From the NCBI GenBank assembly GCA_949152475.1, contig OX424559.1, positions 20,801,809 to 20,865,808 of the forward strand: DNA of 64,000 nucleotides, in the 5' to 3' direction. Position 1 is the first letter of the stretch; each line of letters opens with the position of its first letter. The stretch is from Terebella lapidaria. Its lineage: Eukaryota > Annelida > Polychaeta > Terebellida > Terebellidae. Shown one piece after another: positions 34,302 to 46,853 of this stretch. The notes under the pieces were generated by a model that was not told the origin of the DNA, did no database searches, and saw only the letters and a program-made list of their open reading frames with translations. Both the position numbers and the translations under genes were made by a program.

Positions 34302-36880
34302 GGATAAGAAATCTTAAGAGTAGATCTAAGACATCAAGCTGTGTAGAATACATGGCCCCCTTAACAGGTTTGCGGCTATGGCGTGGAACATTATCTGCTG
34401 CCACTCTCAACAATTTGCTGAATTTCCTCCACCTGGCCATATCTTGCCCATTTCTGTGTGTGTACCTAAATTGAATTTGACACTAAATGTTTCAACCAAA
34501 GGTCTTGGTTAGGATTATTTTACGTTTTTGCCAATTCATTTCATTCCTACTGCCGTGGCCAACCTTAGATCATATGTTGAAAATCCACCTCAGTTTTCAA
34601 TTGTAGAACATGACTGGTATTTTGTTGTGTTGTTTTTGTAAAGCATTGAAATCGTACAAATGGTCGATGTGCTCTAACCTGGGGTCGGTTGTCTGCTTGA
34701 TTGTCTGATTGTCCGCATGATGCTTCATCCTGCTAAACAGAGAAGTATAATAATGAGCATTTTATAATCTAGTATCACCATATCATACTAGAGTCTAGTA
34801 TAGATTATGCATGTAATAAAAATGTATTTAGATTACAATTTGGACACGCGTCAGATATTAACTCAACATGGCTATTCCCGGTATTTTTTCTTTGGAGATT
34901 AAAATTTAGTTAAAAATTTATATTATCGAATATACCTTGCATAATCATTATATTAAGTCCATATACACTATTCGATATGTATCTGGTTTACTTGCATTTT
35001 CATGACTTACTGCTCAAGGGAAAATTAATAATTTACACAAAATTACCTAACTAATTACCAAACATGAAATGGTATGGTCACATTTTCACTAACGTACCGA
35101 AGCGTGTTCCTAGCACTCATCCGACATGACATGAGCCTTGAGAAAGAACAATTTCTAAAATGAATCACGGTCACATTACCAACAATCCGTTTTAGTACGT
35201 GTCAGACTATTTAGTACGATCAACTGTACAGATGAACGTTGGAAAAGCATGACGCGATTGTAATTTTTTTCGGGATACCAATACAAAATAGCAATATTTT
35301 GTTTATATATGGAAGTACTTACAATGCGCTCTTTTATCAACTCTGATAATCCTAAAGTTTTATCGACAAATCCAGACCTATAACAATAGAAAACATCAAT
35401 TCTTACAAACAAATAGCGCAATGGATGAGATAGCTTTCTGCACAAACGTACACATGTACAAGAATGTCAAGAACAAAATTTAATCGCAAAATACATGTAT
35501 GAGAACTAATTTCAATGTGACAATAAATATCTTAAGCTGCATCGTCAAGCATTCCAGGAGTAGACCCTAGAATTGACCAACACCATCAAACTGAAATTGG
35601 CAATAGTACGACGCTGCGAGGCCACGGGACAGCGATGCGAGAACACTAGGCATCAACCCCTAGCAACCTCACATCGCCCTCTCGCAAATGGGGGGGGGGG
35701 GGGGGGGGAGGCATGTGGCCCTGTGCCCCCCCCCCCCCTTCCCGATGACTTTTGCTTGCTCATAGTTCATTTGAATATTCACAAAATTGGTCTGATTTAT
35801 GCTGCAAATACTATATTTAGCAATCAAAATTAGCATATTCATTTTCATCAAATGTTCCGATCATACATCTGTTTGCTTATAATACCCAATATTTCCAATT
35901 GTTCGCTAAGATTGAATTAACAACCGATTATTTTTTCGATATCCCCCGCTACAATACGCCATATCAGTGTGATTAAACTACAAGCAACAAGATAATGCTC
36001 AATTGTATCTAATACGTTACACGATAGACAGTTATCAGTATTTTCATCTTATGCAACAGCAATCTAGATATATCCCATGCAAAACTTTCCACTGTAGCGT
36101 AATTTTTAATCGTACCTTTTTAATTATCCCACTCGCTAAACCACTTTCCAAAGACGACGAAAAATCAATACCAAATTTTTGTGACTATTATTTCGTAGAT
36201 CGAGTGGTCATTTCCTTCACTTTTCGCGAGTATTAAATCCCTCTCTAACTTGGCTTTGACCTTCACGATTGGCAAATTATTGAAATAAATTGTGTTATTG
36301 TGAGGCATGACTTGCAATATATCAGCCTTCAAAGCAATGTTGACTATATTATATTCAAATTGAGTCTCGCCAAATAAAGCTGCTACTTTTTTTACATTGG
36401 AAGATATATACTTTTTTTAATTTTTCAAGTACATCGCATAAATATATGATCTCCTATCAATCCATCTCCTAAGATATAAATAGGGTTTCGAAGGTACTGT
36501 GATCGCAACCCTAATACTCCACTGTTTTACAAGAACTTCCATGATTTTTTTTGGCCATGTCAAGTCAAGTCAATTCAAATTTATTCAGAACTGTATGTCA
36601 CATTTTTTACACAATAATCCTTTCGAACATAAACTTGATACAGTCCAGAGCTGTGAATTTAAGTCTAAGACTGTACCCTCAATTTACAAGAAAGCAATTA
36701 TGTACAAGAGTAATAACAATATTTCTGCTCCCTGAGAGAAATTCACAACTCGATAGAACAAACAAAAAAGTTAAAACAAAACACATCAGAGTCAAACCTA
36801 AAAAGAAAATACAGTTGTTTTTTTAAATACTCTTATTTCCAGATAATAACAGCTGTACATACATCTATATATTTAATGAT
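34302..36880. other. Intergenic; homopolymer runs, no gene recognised
   Basis: There is a G run (about 35,691-35,708) and a C run (35,727-35,737) in a GC-rich patch at 35,630-35,760, and AT-rich DNA elsewhere. The short open frames lack splice or codon evidence. Confidence 0.3.
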
Positions 36881-36929
36881 GTGTCACACCCGGTGTCGCG
36901 TGTGCTCGTGCGCCTGGTGCCCTAGCATA

Positions 36930-37048
36930 ACACCCCCCCCCCCCCGGCCAAAGAGGTCCAGGGCATAGGCGGATCCAGGGGGGGGGGCGCACACGGCGCG
37001 CGCCCCCCCTAAAATGAGAAAAAGAGAGAGAGAGAAAGAAAGAGAGAG

Positions 37049-37079
<31 letters not shown>

Positions 37080-37080
37080 A
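36930..37080. repeat. GGCGGATCC-type repeat end with C/G tracts and (GA)n
   Basis: 'aggcggatccagg' followed by a G run (36,966-36,985) repeats the pattern seen at 40,137, 40,770 and 41,405. A (GA)n tract covers about 37,020-37,075. Confidence 0.6.
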
Positions 37081-37454
37081 AGGCCCTAGACTTAATAGGC
37101 CCTAGAGATATCATAAATATAATATCTAAGAGCTGATATGAATAAATCATGGGCGTAGATAGGGGGCGGAGGGGATGTCGGGGGTCGAACCCCCTTTTCA
37201 CCTGAAATTCCAGACTTAAACCCAACTGATCCAACAGCAAAAGAGTCAGTTTCAAGCATGAAATATCCCGTTATATCCCCATCGATGGTCGGCCACAAGA
37301 GCGGATTTGGGGGGAGGGGGTGCCCAAGGGTTCTGGTTCTGCCTTTTTCTTCCACTGGAACCCTCTCATTGATTGACCGTTCCCGTGCAAGTTCCAAGTT
37401 TGGCCCAGGGATTTGACTTAAATTGGTGCTACTTCTCCTGTATCTACTGATGAT

Positions 37455-38215
37455 TAAAAAATTAGGCCAAGGGCTAAGATAGGTTACCGGACAATTTTGG
37501 CTTTTACCATTGCAAGTGACATATGACAAGTATTTTGTCTGTAGAGGCCAATTTACACATGTCGGGTCAGGCAAGGTTGTGAGATTTGGATTTCAAGGTC
37601 ATATATAAGGTCAAATTCAAGGTCTCCAAGAGATGTGCTATAAATACATGACTTCTTGTTAGCTTATACACCATCCTAACCTGTATGTGCAAGTGTTTAA
37701 GCCTTGGCTAATTTACATATTTCACATCAGACATTTAGCACTCAAAATCATCTGAGGTCAAGGTCATCATCAGTTGTTCCATATATGACTTCCTATATGC
37801 TCATAATGCAAACTTTTAAAGCTCTATCTACAAGTCCAAAATTTTTTTCACAGGGTGAAAATTTTTTTTTGTCTAGAAATGGCCCTAAATGGATAGTAAT
37901 GCGATTTGGGCCGAAAAATGTTTTTTTCGTCGACCCATCGAAAATTCAAAATGGCAGCCATACGCAGACCGGCGATTCAAGGGCAACCAAACTTATACAC
38001 ATCACAGAGGTACATAACTAGAATCTTTTGAAACAAAAATCTCAAATCTGATCAGACAGTTTTCGAGAAAAGACAGACAAGGTGCTAATTTGGACATTTT
38101 TCGACCAAAAAATGGCTGTTTTGACCTTTCAAGGTCATCCAAGGTCAAATTCAAGGTCACCACACAAGTCGCCATATATGACTTTCCATTTGAAAGTGCC
38201 AATTTCTAGGGCCTG
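37455..38215. mobile_element. Partial minisatellite-type element (left part)
   Basis: 'gggctaagataggttaccgg' at 37,468 matches the left end of this element class. The segment 'acttatacacatcac' with 'gggcaaccaaa' (about 37,980-38,010) and the 'aaggtcaaattcaaggtcac' runs match 1,370-1,680 in the copy at 577-2,395. The right end is not identified, so this copy may be truncated. Confidence 0.45.
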
Positions 38216-38865
38216 CACGATTAATGGGTTAACAGCCGACGGCTAGCATTTTTTTAATAACCGCGAATAACTGGCTATTAAATCTCCAAACGATTAACCG
38301 GTTAACCGTCAAACACCGGTTAACTGTCTTTTATAACCTTGACCAGTGATCACCAAACTGTCTGCTCATGCTCCTGAGGCATGCTTTTGAGGGCATTTAA
38401 ACTCGTTAACTTTGTCGCCATGGGGCCATAAAGCAATCTGCGGTTTGTTGCGGTCGCGTGGATGCGTGCCACCTGCTAAAGGGATTATGTGTGTGCATCT
38501 TTCACAGATACACAGGCTCGCGGCTTTCTCTCATATTAATATCGAAATTAACGAAGTTAAATAGGGGAAATACAAGTTTTCTTAAATGAAACATAAAGAC
38601 ACCTACACACACATAGACATATAGCAATCAAAACCATTCGGGGGACGTATTAAGAAGTGAACCCCAAACACTTCGCCTCAGGCTTAACTTCGAATGGTAA
38701 GGATTGTATATGTGAAAGAATGTGCAATGTCAGGTATAACGCAATCAGAACTGGAAAGAGAACATATATTCAGTAACATGCAAAATATGTACAGTTAATA
38801 CAGTTTAGTTCATTGAGTTATACATATATGTTGAGGTTATATTTCAATAGTTTCCAAATCTTCAG
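38216..38865. other. No gene recognised
   Basis: It contains dense 'ggttaacc/ggttaaccgg'-like words at 38,225-38,330 and otherwise plain AT-rich sequence. Confidence 0.3.
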
Positions 38866-40095
38866 CAAGAAGTAAAAGATTTAAAAAAATGAGGTCAAAG
38901 GTCAAATTCAAGGTATTAATATTAGGCGTTTATCAGTTCCTATATGCCCACAACTGATTCCTAAGCTATAAAGTCGACCATAAGTGAGATATTAGCCATT
39001 TCGTGTTCTTGAATTTGAAAATGAGGTCAGAGGTCAAATTCAAAGTCACAAGAATATTCAGCATATATCATTTCCTACATGTCCACAAATGATCCCTAAG
39101 CTGTAAAATCGATAATAAGTGAGATATTAATCATTTTGTCCTGTGACCTTGAAAATGAGGTCAAAGGTCAAATTCGAGGTCATGACAATAATCTGCATAT
39201 ATCATTTCCTATATGTTCATAATTGATTCCTAAGCTGTAAAGTCGATAAGAAGCGAGATATTAGCCATTTTGCCCTGTGACCTTGAAAATGAGGTCAAAG
39301 GTCAAATTCATGGTCATGACAATAATCTGCATATATCATTTCCTACATGTTCATAATTGATTCCTAAGCTGTAAAGTCGATAATAAGTGAGATATTAGCC
39401 ATTTTGCCCTGTGACCTTGAAAATGAGGTCAAAGGTCAAATTCAAGGTCATGACAATAATCTGCATATATCATTTCCTATACGTCCACAATTGATTCCTA
39501 AGCTGTAAAGTCGATAATAAGCGAGATATTAGCCATTTTGTTCTCTGACCTTGAAACTGAGGTCAGAGGTCAAATTCAAGGTCACGAGAATATTCAGCAT
39601 ATATCATTTCCTATATGTCCAGAATTGATTCCTAGTCTCTAATCTCAATATTAAATGATATATAAGGCTTAATGTGTCCCATTATAAAGCATAGGATAAT
39701 TTAACATGGGAAAGTCCCATTTGGGCCGCGTTTGGGCCAAAATGGCCCATTTCGAGCGATTCAATCGAAACAAAATTTATAGAAATTATAGGAGTACATA
39801 TGAGGAGTGTTATGTATCAAAAAGAAAAAAAGTTACTGAACAGATTTTGAGAAAATGGCCGCCAAGGTCCAAAATTGGCCGATTTTCGACAGAAACGGCC
39901 GCCATTTTGAAAAAAATGCGAAAATCAAAAAACTAAAAAATACCTCCTTCTTGAATTATTTTTGTGCATTTTTGTGCAAAATTTCAGAAAGATTGGTCCG
40001 TAAACAAAAAAGATAAAAATGTGGACGACGCCGACGCCGGACGCCGGACGCAACGCCATGCCAATAGGTTAGCGGACCAAAGGTCCGGTAACCTA
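38866..40095. mobile_element. Minisatellite-type element with ~135-bp A units
   Basis: About six units contain 'gaggtcaaaggtcaaattc', 'atatcatttcctatatg' and 'ttcctaagctgtaaagtcga'. They are followed by 'ccaaaatggcccatttcgag', a GAC-rich run (40,021-40,052) and the terminus 'aggttagcggaccaaaggtc', 'cggtaacct'. That terminus is an inverted match to the left end 'aggttaccgg' seen at 37,478. There is no coding capacity. Confidence 0.55.
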
Positions 40096-40346
40096 AAAAG
40101 TAACTACATGTATTTCTGCTACTATAAGTGCCAAAGGCAGATCCAGGGGGTGGGGGACGGAAGCGGGCCTTGTCCACCCCTCCCGCTCCCCCCCCCCCCA
40201 CCCCCACACACACACAATTATTATCGAAAATGATGATGGTGATGAAAATAATTAGTCTGGATTTAATAACAATTGCTTGATTAAAAAAGGTGGTTTTAGT
40301 GAGTTTGTGTGAAATTTATACTCAGGAGAGGCCAGCAAGCTAATAC

Positions 40347-41625
40347 AGAACATGAAAAGGGCTCTGTCTTCTGGTGCCTTTCAGCGGACCCCAGACCCCC
40401 GGCTGCGAGGTGCTTGCCGGGCTCGCATTGTTCCACTCCCTTAAATCCTGGATCTTCCCCTGGATGCACTACTCTCTTCATTTAGTATGATATACATTCA
40501 TACTACTTCAATTACTAAAGGGGGCTTACGACGCAACCCCCCCCCCCCACTCACACACACACGCCCTGGAACCAAGCACCCTGTACTCGTCCCTGATTAG
40601 TACTCGAAATAGGCATCCAATAGTCCCAGAAACGTCTCCAGAAACCACCCCAAATGCTCTCATAAAACAAAAACAAATGCTAATTTTTCTCGGGGGGCTT
40701 ACGGCGCCCCCGAAACCCCCAGACCGCATGCACTTTGTTTGCGCCCCCCCCCCCCCCCCCAATCAAAATTCCTGGATCCGCCTCTGTTATTTGACGTGAC
40801 TCCAGTGTTGAACTCAACGGGAATGTAATGCACTCCACTCATATAATTCAGAAAGCAAGAAATTGATTGTCGTGGAACATTTTTTTCACGTTTCAACATA
40901 ATTACATGTGTGGCTTACATTTTGCAATTATCCTGAACTTCTGTAAATGTACAGTGTGCATACCAGAATAAAAGATGCAATTACAGAACATGAAAAGGGC
41001 TCTGTCTTCTGGGGCCTTTCAGCGGACCCCAGACCCCCGGCCGCGAGGTGCTTGCCGGGCTCGCATTGTTCCACTCCCTTAAATCCTGGATCTTTCCCTG
41101 GATGCACTACTCTCTTCATTTAGTATGATATACATTCATACTACTTCAATTACTAAAGGGGGCTTACGACGCAAGCCCCCCCCCCCCCCCCCCACTCACA
41201 CACACACGCCCTGGAACCAAGCACCCTGTACTCGTCCCTGATTAGTACTCGAAATAGGCATCCAATAGTCCCAGAAACGTCTCCAGAAACCACCCCAAAT
41301 GCTCTCATAAAACAAAAACAAATGCTAATTTTTCTCGGGGGGCTTACGGCGCCCCCGAAACCCCCAGACCGCATGCACTTTGTTTGCGCCCCCCCCCCCC
41401 CAATCAAAATTCCTGGATCCGCCTCTGTTATTTGACGTGACTCCAGTGTTGAACTCAACGGGAATGTAATGCACTCCACTCATATAATTCAGAAAGCAAG
41501 AAATTGATTGTCGTGGAACATTTTTTTCACGTTTCAACATAATTACATGTGTGGCTTACATTTTGCAATTATCCTGAACTTCTGTAAATGTACAGTGTGC
41601 ATACCAGAATAAAAGATGCAATTAC
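40347..41625. repeat. 638-bp tandem direct duplication
   Basis: The unit beginning 'agaacatgaaaagggctctg' occurs at 40,347 and again at 40,985. Both copies end with 'ccagaataaaagatgcaatt'. Differences are few and mainly in C-tract length. Each unit contains 'cctggatccgcc', a C tract near 40,740/41,392 and 'cacacacacacgccctgg'. Related GGATCC/C-tract material lies just to the left (40,137-40,205). Confidence 0.9.
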
Positions 41626-44600
41626 TTGTAATTGTTGCTCGAAGTGTACATCATCTTTCGCATCATTTGCAGTATGATTTTACTGCTGTGTGAGTTTCAT
41701 TGCAAACAACGCAATCGTTTGGGGAAATTTACTTTGCTATCTATTAGGAAATTCCAGCTATCTAAATCAAAATTTGCAACCACAGACAAATTTTGAAATG
41801 GCTTTGATTATATTCCGAATTATTCAGAATTCGATATTGATAAAAAAAAACTACAACCTTATGGTTCTTTGGAAAATCATGATTTCCAGGCGATAACCAC
41901 CCTTAGCAACATGTGATAAATTTCAGTAGAATATAGTCTGTGAAAATAATTATTCTAGTGAACAGCGCAATAGCTTTTGGAATGGAAAACTGCGTGTAGT
42001 TGTTATTGGATCAAGGGTAACACTGAATTTGCAGTTGACGACAACACCCTGGAGGTAGCCGTCGAACGTCAACTGACCCAATTCGATCGTGTTCCAACTG
42101 GTCAATCTTGATGAATGAATGATTGGTTTTGAGTGCTGTATAAAGCTTACGTCAGCCATGATGAAAAACACATGCGACGGCGCGTGTGTTATCAGGTGCC
42201 TGTAGTGTAGTTTCTCCCAGTGTCTATTAAATACATCTGGATGATATATCTCATAATGACAAGACACAACTAAATTCGAGTGGTTTGATTGAATTGTATG
42301 TACTTCAACGGTGTCCGTTCTTCATAACATACAAGGAAACCAGATGTCATACAAGGAAAACAGAAAAATCTCGAATCAGAACAAATCAAAGCTGTCTTGT
42401 TTCATTTGATGGGAAATCGATATGTCAAGTATCTAGCAGTATTTCTTGTTAGATGCAACTATTTAGCTGTGCTACCAAATAGCAAGCGTTTAAAAGCTGT
42501 TCATAGTTTATCATATGACTATGATACAAGTTTTTTGTTTGCTTTTATACTAGTCATAGGATGCATACCTCAAAAATTTTCAATTTATTTTACGAGAGTA
42601 AGATTACTTCGACGTGAAAGACGACATCCTCTTAGGTCTGTGTCTGTATGACACACTCTCTTGGTTTTTACTTTGTATTTATTCACATTGCATTTATTGG
42701 CCAACGCCTCTTTAAGTTTGAATAAAAACAGACCCACGTAGGGTAGGCATGGGCGGCCCCGGTCCTGCTATCATTTGTTTCAAATTTACTAATCTCAACA
42801 AGAGTTTCAAAAATAATATTTCTGATTGTTTCAATGAGGTTTTACATCTTAATCGTGTGGATAAACGCAAATGCTGTGAGAGCTTGTAATATTTTCGGAC
42901 CCGATTCCACGCAGGGAAAGCGTACATGAGGAACATATTGGCGATCCTGAATTACTGGGTGTGAGAGCGTGTGTTATTTTTATATAAACGTCCTGGTGGA
43001 GCCAAATAGTGTGAGAGTAGGCTGCAAAAATTATAAGGAACTCGTTTGTTTTATTGGGTGTATAACATAAATACTGTATTTAACACAAATTACGTGGAAA
43101 AGTCGACGATGTTGATTTACCGTAATACATATGCATACAGTAGCGCAACAAAAATATTGAGTTAAATTTCTGATGTTGGCAGAACAATTACGAAAGATTG
43201 CCAACCTTTATTGTTTCCGACAGAAAAAGGGATAAAATGTGATGAACAATTTGGTTTTCACACCAAAAACCAGAGGCATAAACTATCAATTTGATCCAAA
43301 ACATTGGGCAACATTAAAACTATTGAAAGTCTGAACTCGGATATACATCTATGGATATGTTCTTCTTTGCTTATATGGATAATAATGAGTAATTTAATCC
43401 ATTAAATTAGGGTTATTTATCATATAAACTTTCCCATCCCAACATATTTCCGCTGGCCACAAAAATAATTATCTCCACTGTAGGTTACTTCTTATAGGAA
43501 TCAATCCACTCGTTCATGCGAGGCTACAATGACCAAGACTGAGATCGACACTCAACATGTTTTATGGACCTAACTATGATATGTCCAAAGCTTACGCCAA
43601 ATCTGACACACATTTGACAGAAAATATCATTCCAATCTTATAGTTTTGTACATATTTCCGCTTCTCAATTTGCCAGTGTGAATTTCCGAGCGGGTGTCGC
43701 AAGTGGGGCAGGAAATGCTCACTCGTCTGGAGCACCTCATCTCACACTCTTGGTATGGGGCTGTAATGTTCACATGGCTTTTATTTTGACACTTTAGTAT
43801 CACTCGGATTTGAGCACTTACCATGCTTACATTGATTTTGTAAAATTCGTTTTGTGATTGAGTAGCTCCACTCATATTCCCATTGATTGCTTCCCAAAGA
43901 AAATCCAATACCCCAGTGATTTTTACTGCGCAAGAGAACGATGGTCCATCCTCAGATCTGTCCTACTCATCTAGCCTCTAGGTTGGTGACTGGGTACCTG
44001 TGTGCTTGTCGTACACCTTACACTTGGGATTTAGCTTACCAATTTCAATGTTAAATGCTAAATTTATTTGGCTGAATAGTATCTAGATTATTTTTAAAGT
44101 TAATCCCTGTTCTCTGTGAGAAACGGCTATAAATAGACACTGTCTGCATCAGACAATGTCAGTGAAGCTTTGAAGGTAAATGTCCCGATCCGCTGGGGAC
44201 ATATCCCGGACGTGTTGGTATATATATCATAGTATGTATATGGTATGTGTATTCTTCCATTGTTATCATCGAAATCAAAATCTCTACCTTAATCAAAAGT
44301 CCAGTATTTTGGCAGTTTCATATTAATTGGCTAGTATCATGTTGTGATGGGACTGGTACATGATAATGTATTGCGTGAATACGCCGTTAGTTATTAGCGA
44401 ATGACCTTCCCCAAAGCCATGTTGTCTGAGTCCTTTTATGTCATTTTTGACGCATTCTGCAAAATGTTATTATTGGCAAAAGATAAATATCCTGATGTAA
44501 TCTGAGAAACTCGCACAGCTTTTTGGGGCATTTGTGAAAAGTCAATTTCCAACAACCCATTTGAAAATCAATTACTGTGGAAACTTAATTAGACATAAAG

Positions 44601-44960
44601 TCAACATACCATCTGATATGACATTAGAGAAATTGCAAAACAACCATTTATCATGAATCCACATATTCAAACTGCTATTCAGTTATCCCGTTGCATTATT
44701 TCAATAATCAATGACAGTTTGTGGACAGGTCGCTTCTCGTGTGTTGTGTATGACTATGTATAGCAAATATAGGAACCAATTAATAATAAGTTCAAATAAT
44801 CTGGTCAAATAATAATTACATGTGTTGTTCATAACTTTGAGCAATCATTTACATCTTCGTCCTAATATCTACACATTCATTTATTGTTCTATATTTGGAT
44901 GACACATGGTAACATTATTAGTTTGCTGTATTCCATGCAAGCTCTCGGGGTAGTGAGTAT
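41626..44960. other. Intergenic; one possible exon relic, otherwise nothing
   Basis: AT-rich, with no clear gene. The minus strand at 43,627-43,908 is listed separately. A minus-strand open frame at 41,950-42,267 has no recognisable motif or splice sites. Confidence 0.3.
43627..43908 (-). pseudogene. Cysteine-bearing exon fragment related to 50.6 kb
   Basis: The minus-strand frame includes 'KCQNKSHVNITAPYQECEMR' and 'RRVSISCPTCDTRSEIH', with N-glycosylation sites typical of an ectodomain. A plus-strand stretch at 50,655-50,705 reads 'ERVSISCPTCGTRHEF', so the two are related and lie in opposite orientation on either side of the Ig-receptor gene. The family is unknown, and no full gene can be built around either piece. 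Confidence 0.35.
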
Positions 44961-44975
44961 GTAAAATAATACCAA

Positions 44976-44983
44976 GATATAAA
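44976..44983 (+). promoter_or_regulatory. TATA-like box upstream of the Ig-receptor gene
   Basis: 'gatataaa' lies 50 nt before the signal-peptide ATG at 45,033. The spacing would allow a very short 5' UTR. It is weak evidence in AT-rich DNA. Confidence 0.3.
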
Positions 44984-45032
44984 CGACTGTGGTCTTAAAG
45001 CATTTGAGATATTGTGGATATTTCAATCAAAA

Positions 45033-45087
45033 ATGTGTTTTGAGGGAATTGTGTGGACGATTTTGGTCGCACCATCACTTGTTATGG
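45033..45087 (+). CDS. Ig-receptor exon 1: signal peptide
   Basis: ATG opens a hydrophobic leader 'MCFEGIVWTILVAPSLVM', and the exon ends one base into a codon at a strong donor (g|gtaagt, 45,088). Joined to exon 2 the missing codon becomes Ala, giving '..LVMA-YAPCGE', a plausible signal-peptidase site. A phase-1 junction after the leader is the normal arrangement in immunoglobulin-superfamily genes. The exon is too short to stand out on its own. Confidence 0.65.
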
Positions 45088-45461
45088 GTAAGTAATAGAT
45101 TATTCATGAAATATTCATTGCACATCAGAAATATGATACAAGTGGTCTGTAATGATCAAAACAATAATTGTTGATGAACTTCGTGAGATACAACAGCTTT
45201 ATTTCAACAGATTCAGTAATCTTTTAAATAACTGCACAAAACATATTTAGCAATATCATTACCTATGCATTTTCACGCTCAAAAGTGGTGTCCTAATAAA
45301 CATGGAACCAATACCTGAGTATACACTTGAGGATTCTGTGCAAACGAGACCGAGTCGAACATATTTGAACAATACTTCGAAGCCAAATAATGAAAAGAAT
45401 GATTCAGATATGATTCGCATGAAGCAAAAGAGAACATGTTTATTACGTTTTTCCCATGTAG

Positions 45462-45791
45462 CGTATGCGCCCTGTGGTGAACGCCTGCTGTCTCGCCCAG
45501 GGATAGTGAGAAGCACAGTGGGAGCAACCATAACATTCTGGTGGCAGGTTGAAAACATTTCAGCCTACCAACGAATCGAGTGCTTCGACAAACTTGACAC
45601 TAAATTGGTCGACTTCCTTCCATCATCGCTCACAATACTACACGCAGTCGGTGGAATTAAAGGTGTTTATGATGGCGATAAGTTCGGTTTCACTTTGATA
45701 TCAGGTGGCGAAGTTGATCGATCCTTCCGTGCCGAGTTCTATACTCGTGATGGAACATTCTGTGAAGATGAGGCTACACTCTTCATTTTCA
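45462..45791 (+). CDS. Ig-receptor exon 2: V-like domain
   Basis: 330 nt, bounded by 'tttttcccatgtag' and 'ttca|gtaaga', phase 1 at both ends. The product runs from 'YAPCGERLLSRPGIVRSTVG' through 'ITFWWQVENISAYQRIECF' to 'FRAEFYTRDGTFCEDEATLF'. The beta-strand pattern and late Cys suggest an Ig variable-type fold, although the usual Cys-Trp-Cys spacing is not exact. It is extracellular, with one N-glycosylation site (NIS). Its ligand is unknown. Confidence 0.6.
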
Positions 45792-45996
45792 GTAAGATCG
45801 TAAACGAGAAACGTTATGTACCGATGCAGATTCAACAGACAGCGTGATAGAGATTCGTTCAAATTATGTGTTTCAGTTGCCTTCTACACTAACCAAAAAT
45901 AGAAAAAAACATGGAAAATATCGAATATCGAATGTATGGTAGGAGATTTCATGTATATTTTCCTGATTAAATGGTGTCTATTATTTTTTCACTCAG

Positions 45997-46305
45997 AAGC
46001 CCCATCGAAGCCAATCATAGAAATATCCCAGCACCCAAGGATGTCAAATGACTACACACTCATCTGCCATGCCGAGTCTGAGTCTGTACCAGCCGAGAAC
46101 CGTCTCCCAGTCTCATACATGTGGAGGGTGTCACCTTACTTTGATGGTACAGTGAACATATCCGGGAATCTCAATGAGACGATGTCAATGTCAAGCTATC
46201 ACGTCACAAATAATTATTCCCTGGGAGTCACATGTGAAGCCATGGAACAAACCTCCATGCTGAGCAGTGAGGCGACAGTACAAATTCTCATTTCAACAGA
46301 TCCTG
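45997..46305 (+). CDS. Ig-receptor exon 3: C2-like Ig domain
   Basis: 309 nt between 'ttttttcactcag' and 'cctg|gtatgt', phase 1 at both ends. It encodes 'APSKPIIEISQHPRMSNDY', 'TLICHAES', 'SYMWRVSPYFDG' and 'YSLGVTCEAMEQTSMLSSEA'. The Cys..Trp..Cys triad of an Ig C2/I-type domain is complete. There are N-glycosylation sites at NIS, NET and NYS. This is the clearest Ig domain of the gene. Confidence 0.75.
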
Positions 46306-46490
46306 GTATGTTATATTTTGATATATTTTATAGAATATAAGAGCAGATTAGGGACGATATTATTCGTGTTGTATACATCTGTGACGAAATGTTACCAATT
46401 AGTGGTTACCTCATGCATTTGTGAAAGGTCTAGACTGGTGAATATTGGAATTAGTGATATAAAATGGCTGAATGAATGCATTAATTTCAG

Positions 46491-46632
46491 TGAAATCCAA
46501 TGTCACCATGACCCCCACAGAAGAGCAAGAAGTAGTAAGATGGGAATCACAGTATTTGTTGGTGATGGTTACAACGATGCCTGCTGCCTTGGTGTCGTTT
46601 ATTATCATAAACTTGGTCGTTTGCTTAGTGTG
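46491..46632 (+). CDS. Ig-receptor exon 4: stalk and transmembrane segment
   Basis: An acceptor ('ttaatttcag') and a donor ('tg|gtaagt') bound it. The stalk reads 'VKSNVTMTPTEEQEVVRWES', followed by a membrane helix 'LLVMVTTMPAALVSFIIINL' and 'VVCLV'. The exon enters in phase 1 and leaves in phase 2. It anchors the receptor as a type I membrane protein. Confidence 0.7.
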
Positions 46633-46853
46633 GTAAGTACATATTGGCAAAGAGTGCATGTTGTTGACACAGGCATATTAATTTAAACATCATTTTAATA
46701 TTGGGTAATGATTATTCTTTTAATGCTGAACTTCATATTTCCTTCGCTATTTGCAACCTTATTCTTACACAAAACCCAAACAGCCTTTTGATTCAAAGCT
46801 ATCAATGATTACCATTGAAATACTCAAAACATAACACCATGTTCATTCGTCAG

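Noticed and set aside
37170-37200. GGGGTCGAACCCCC as a tRNA T-loop
   Set aside because: No acceptor, D or anticodon stems can be drawn around it.
41950-42267. 105-residue minus-strand frame as an exon
   Set aside because: The frame is open but shows no recognisable domain, and the flanks lack convincing splice sites.
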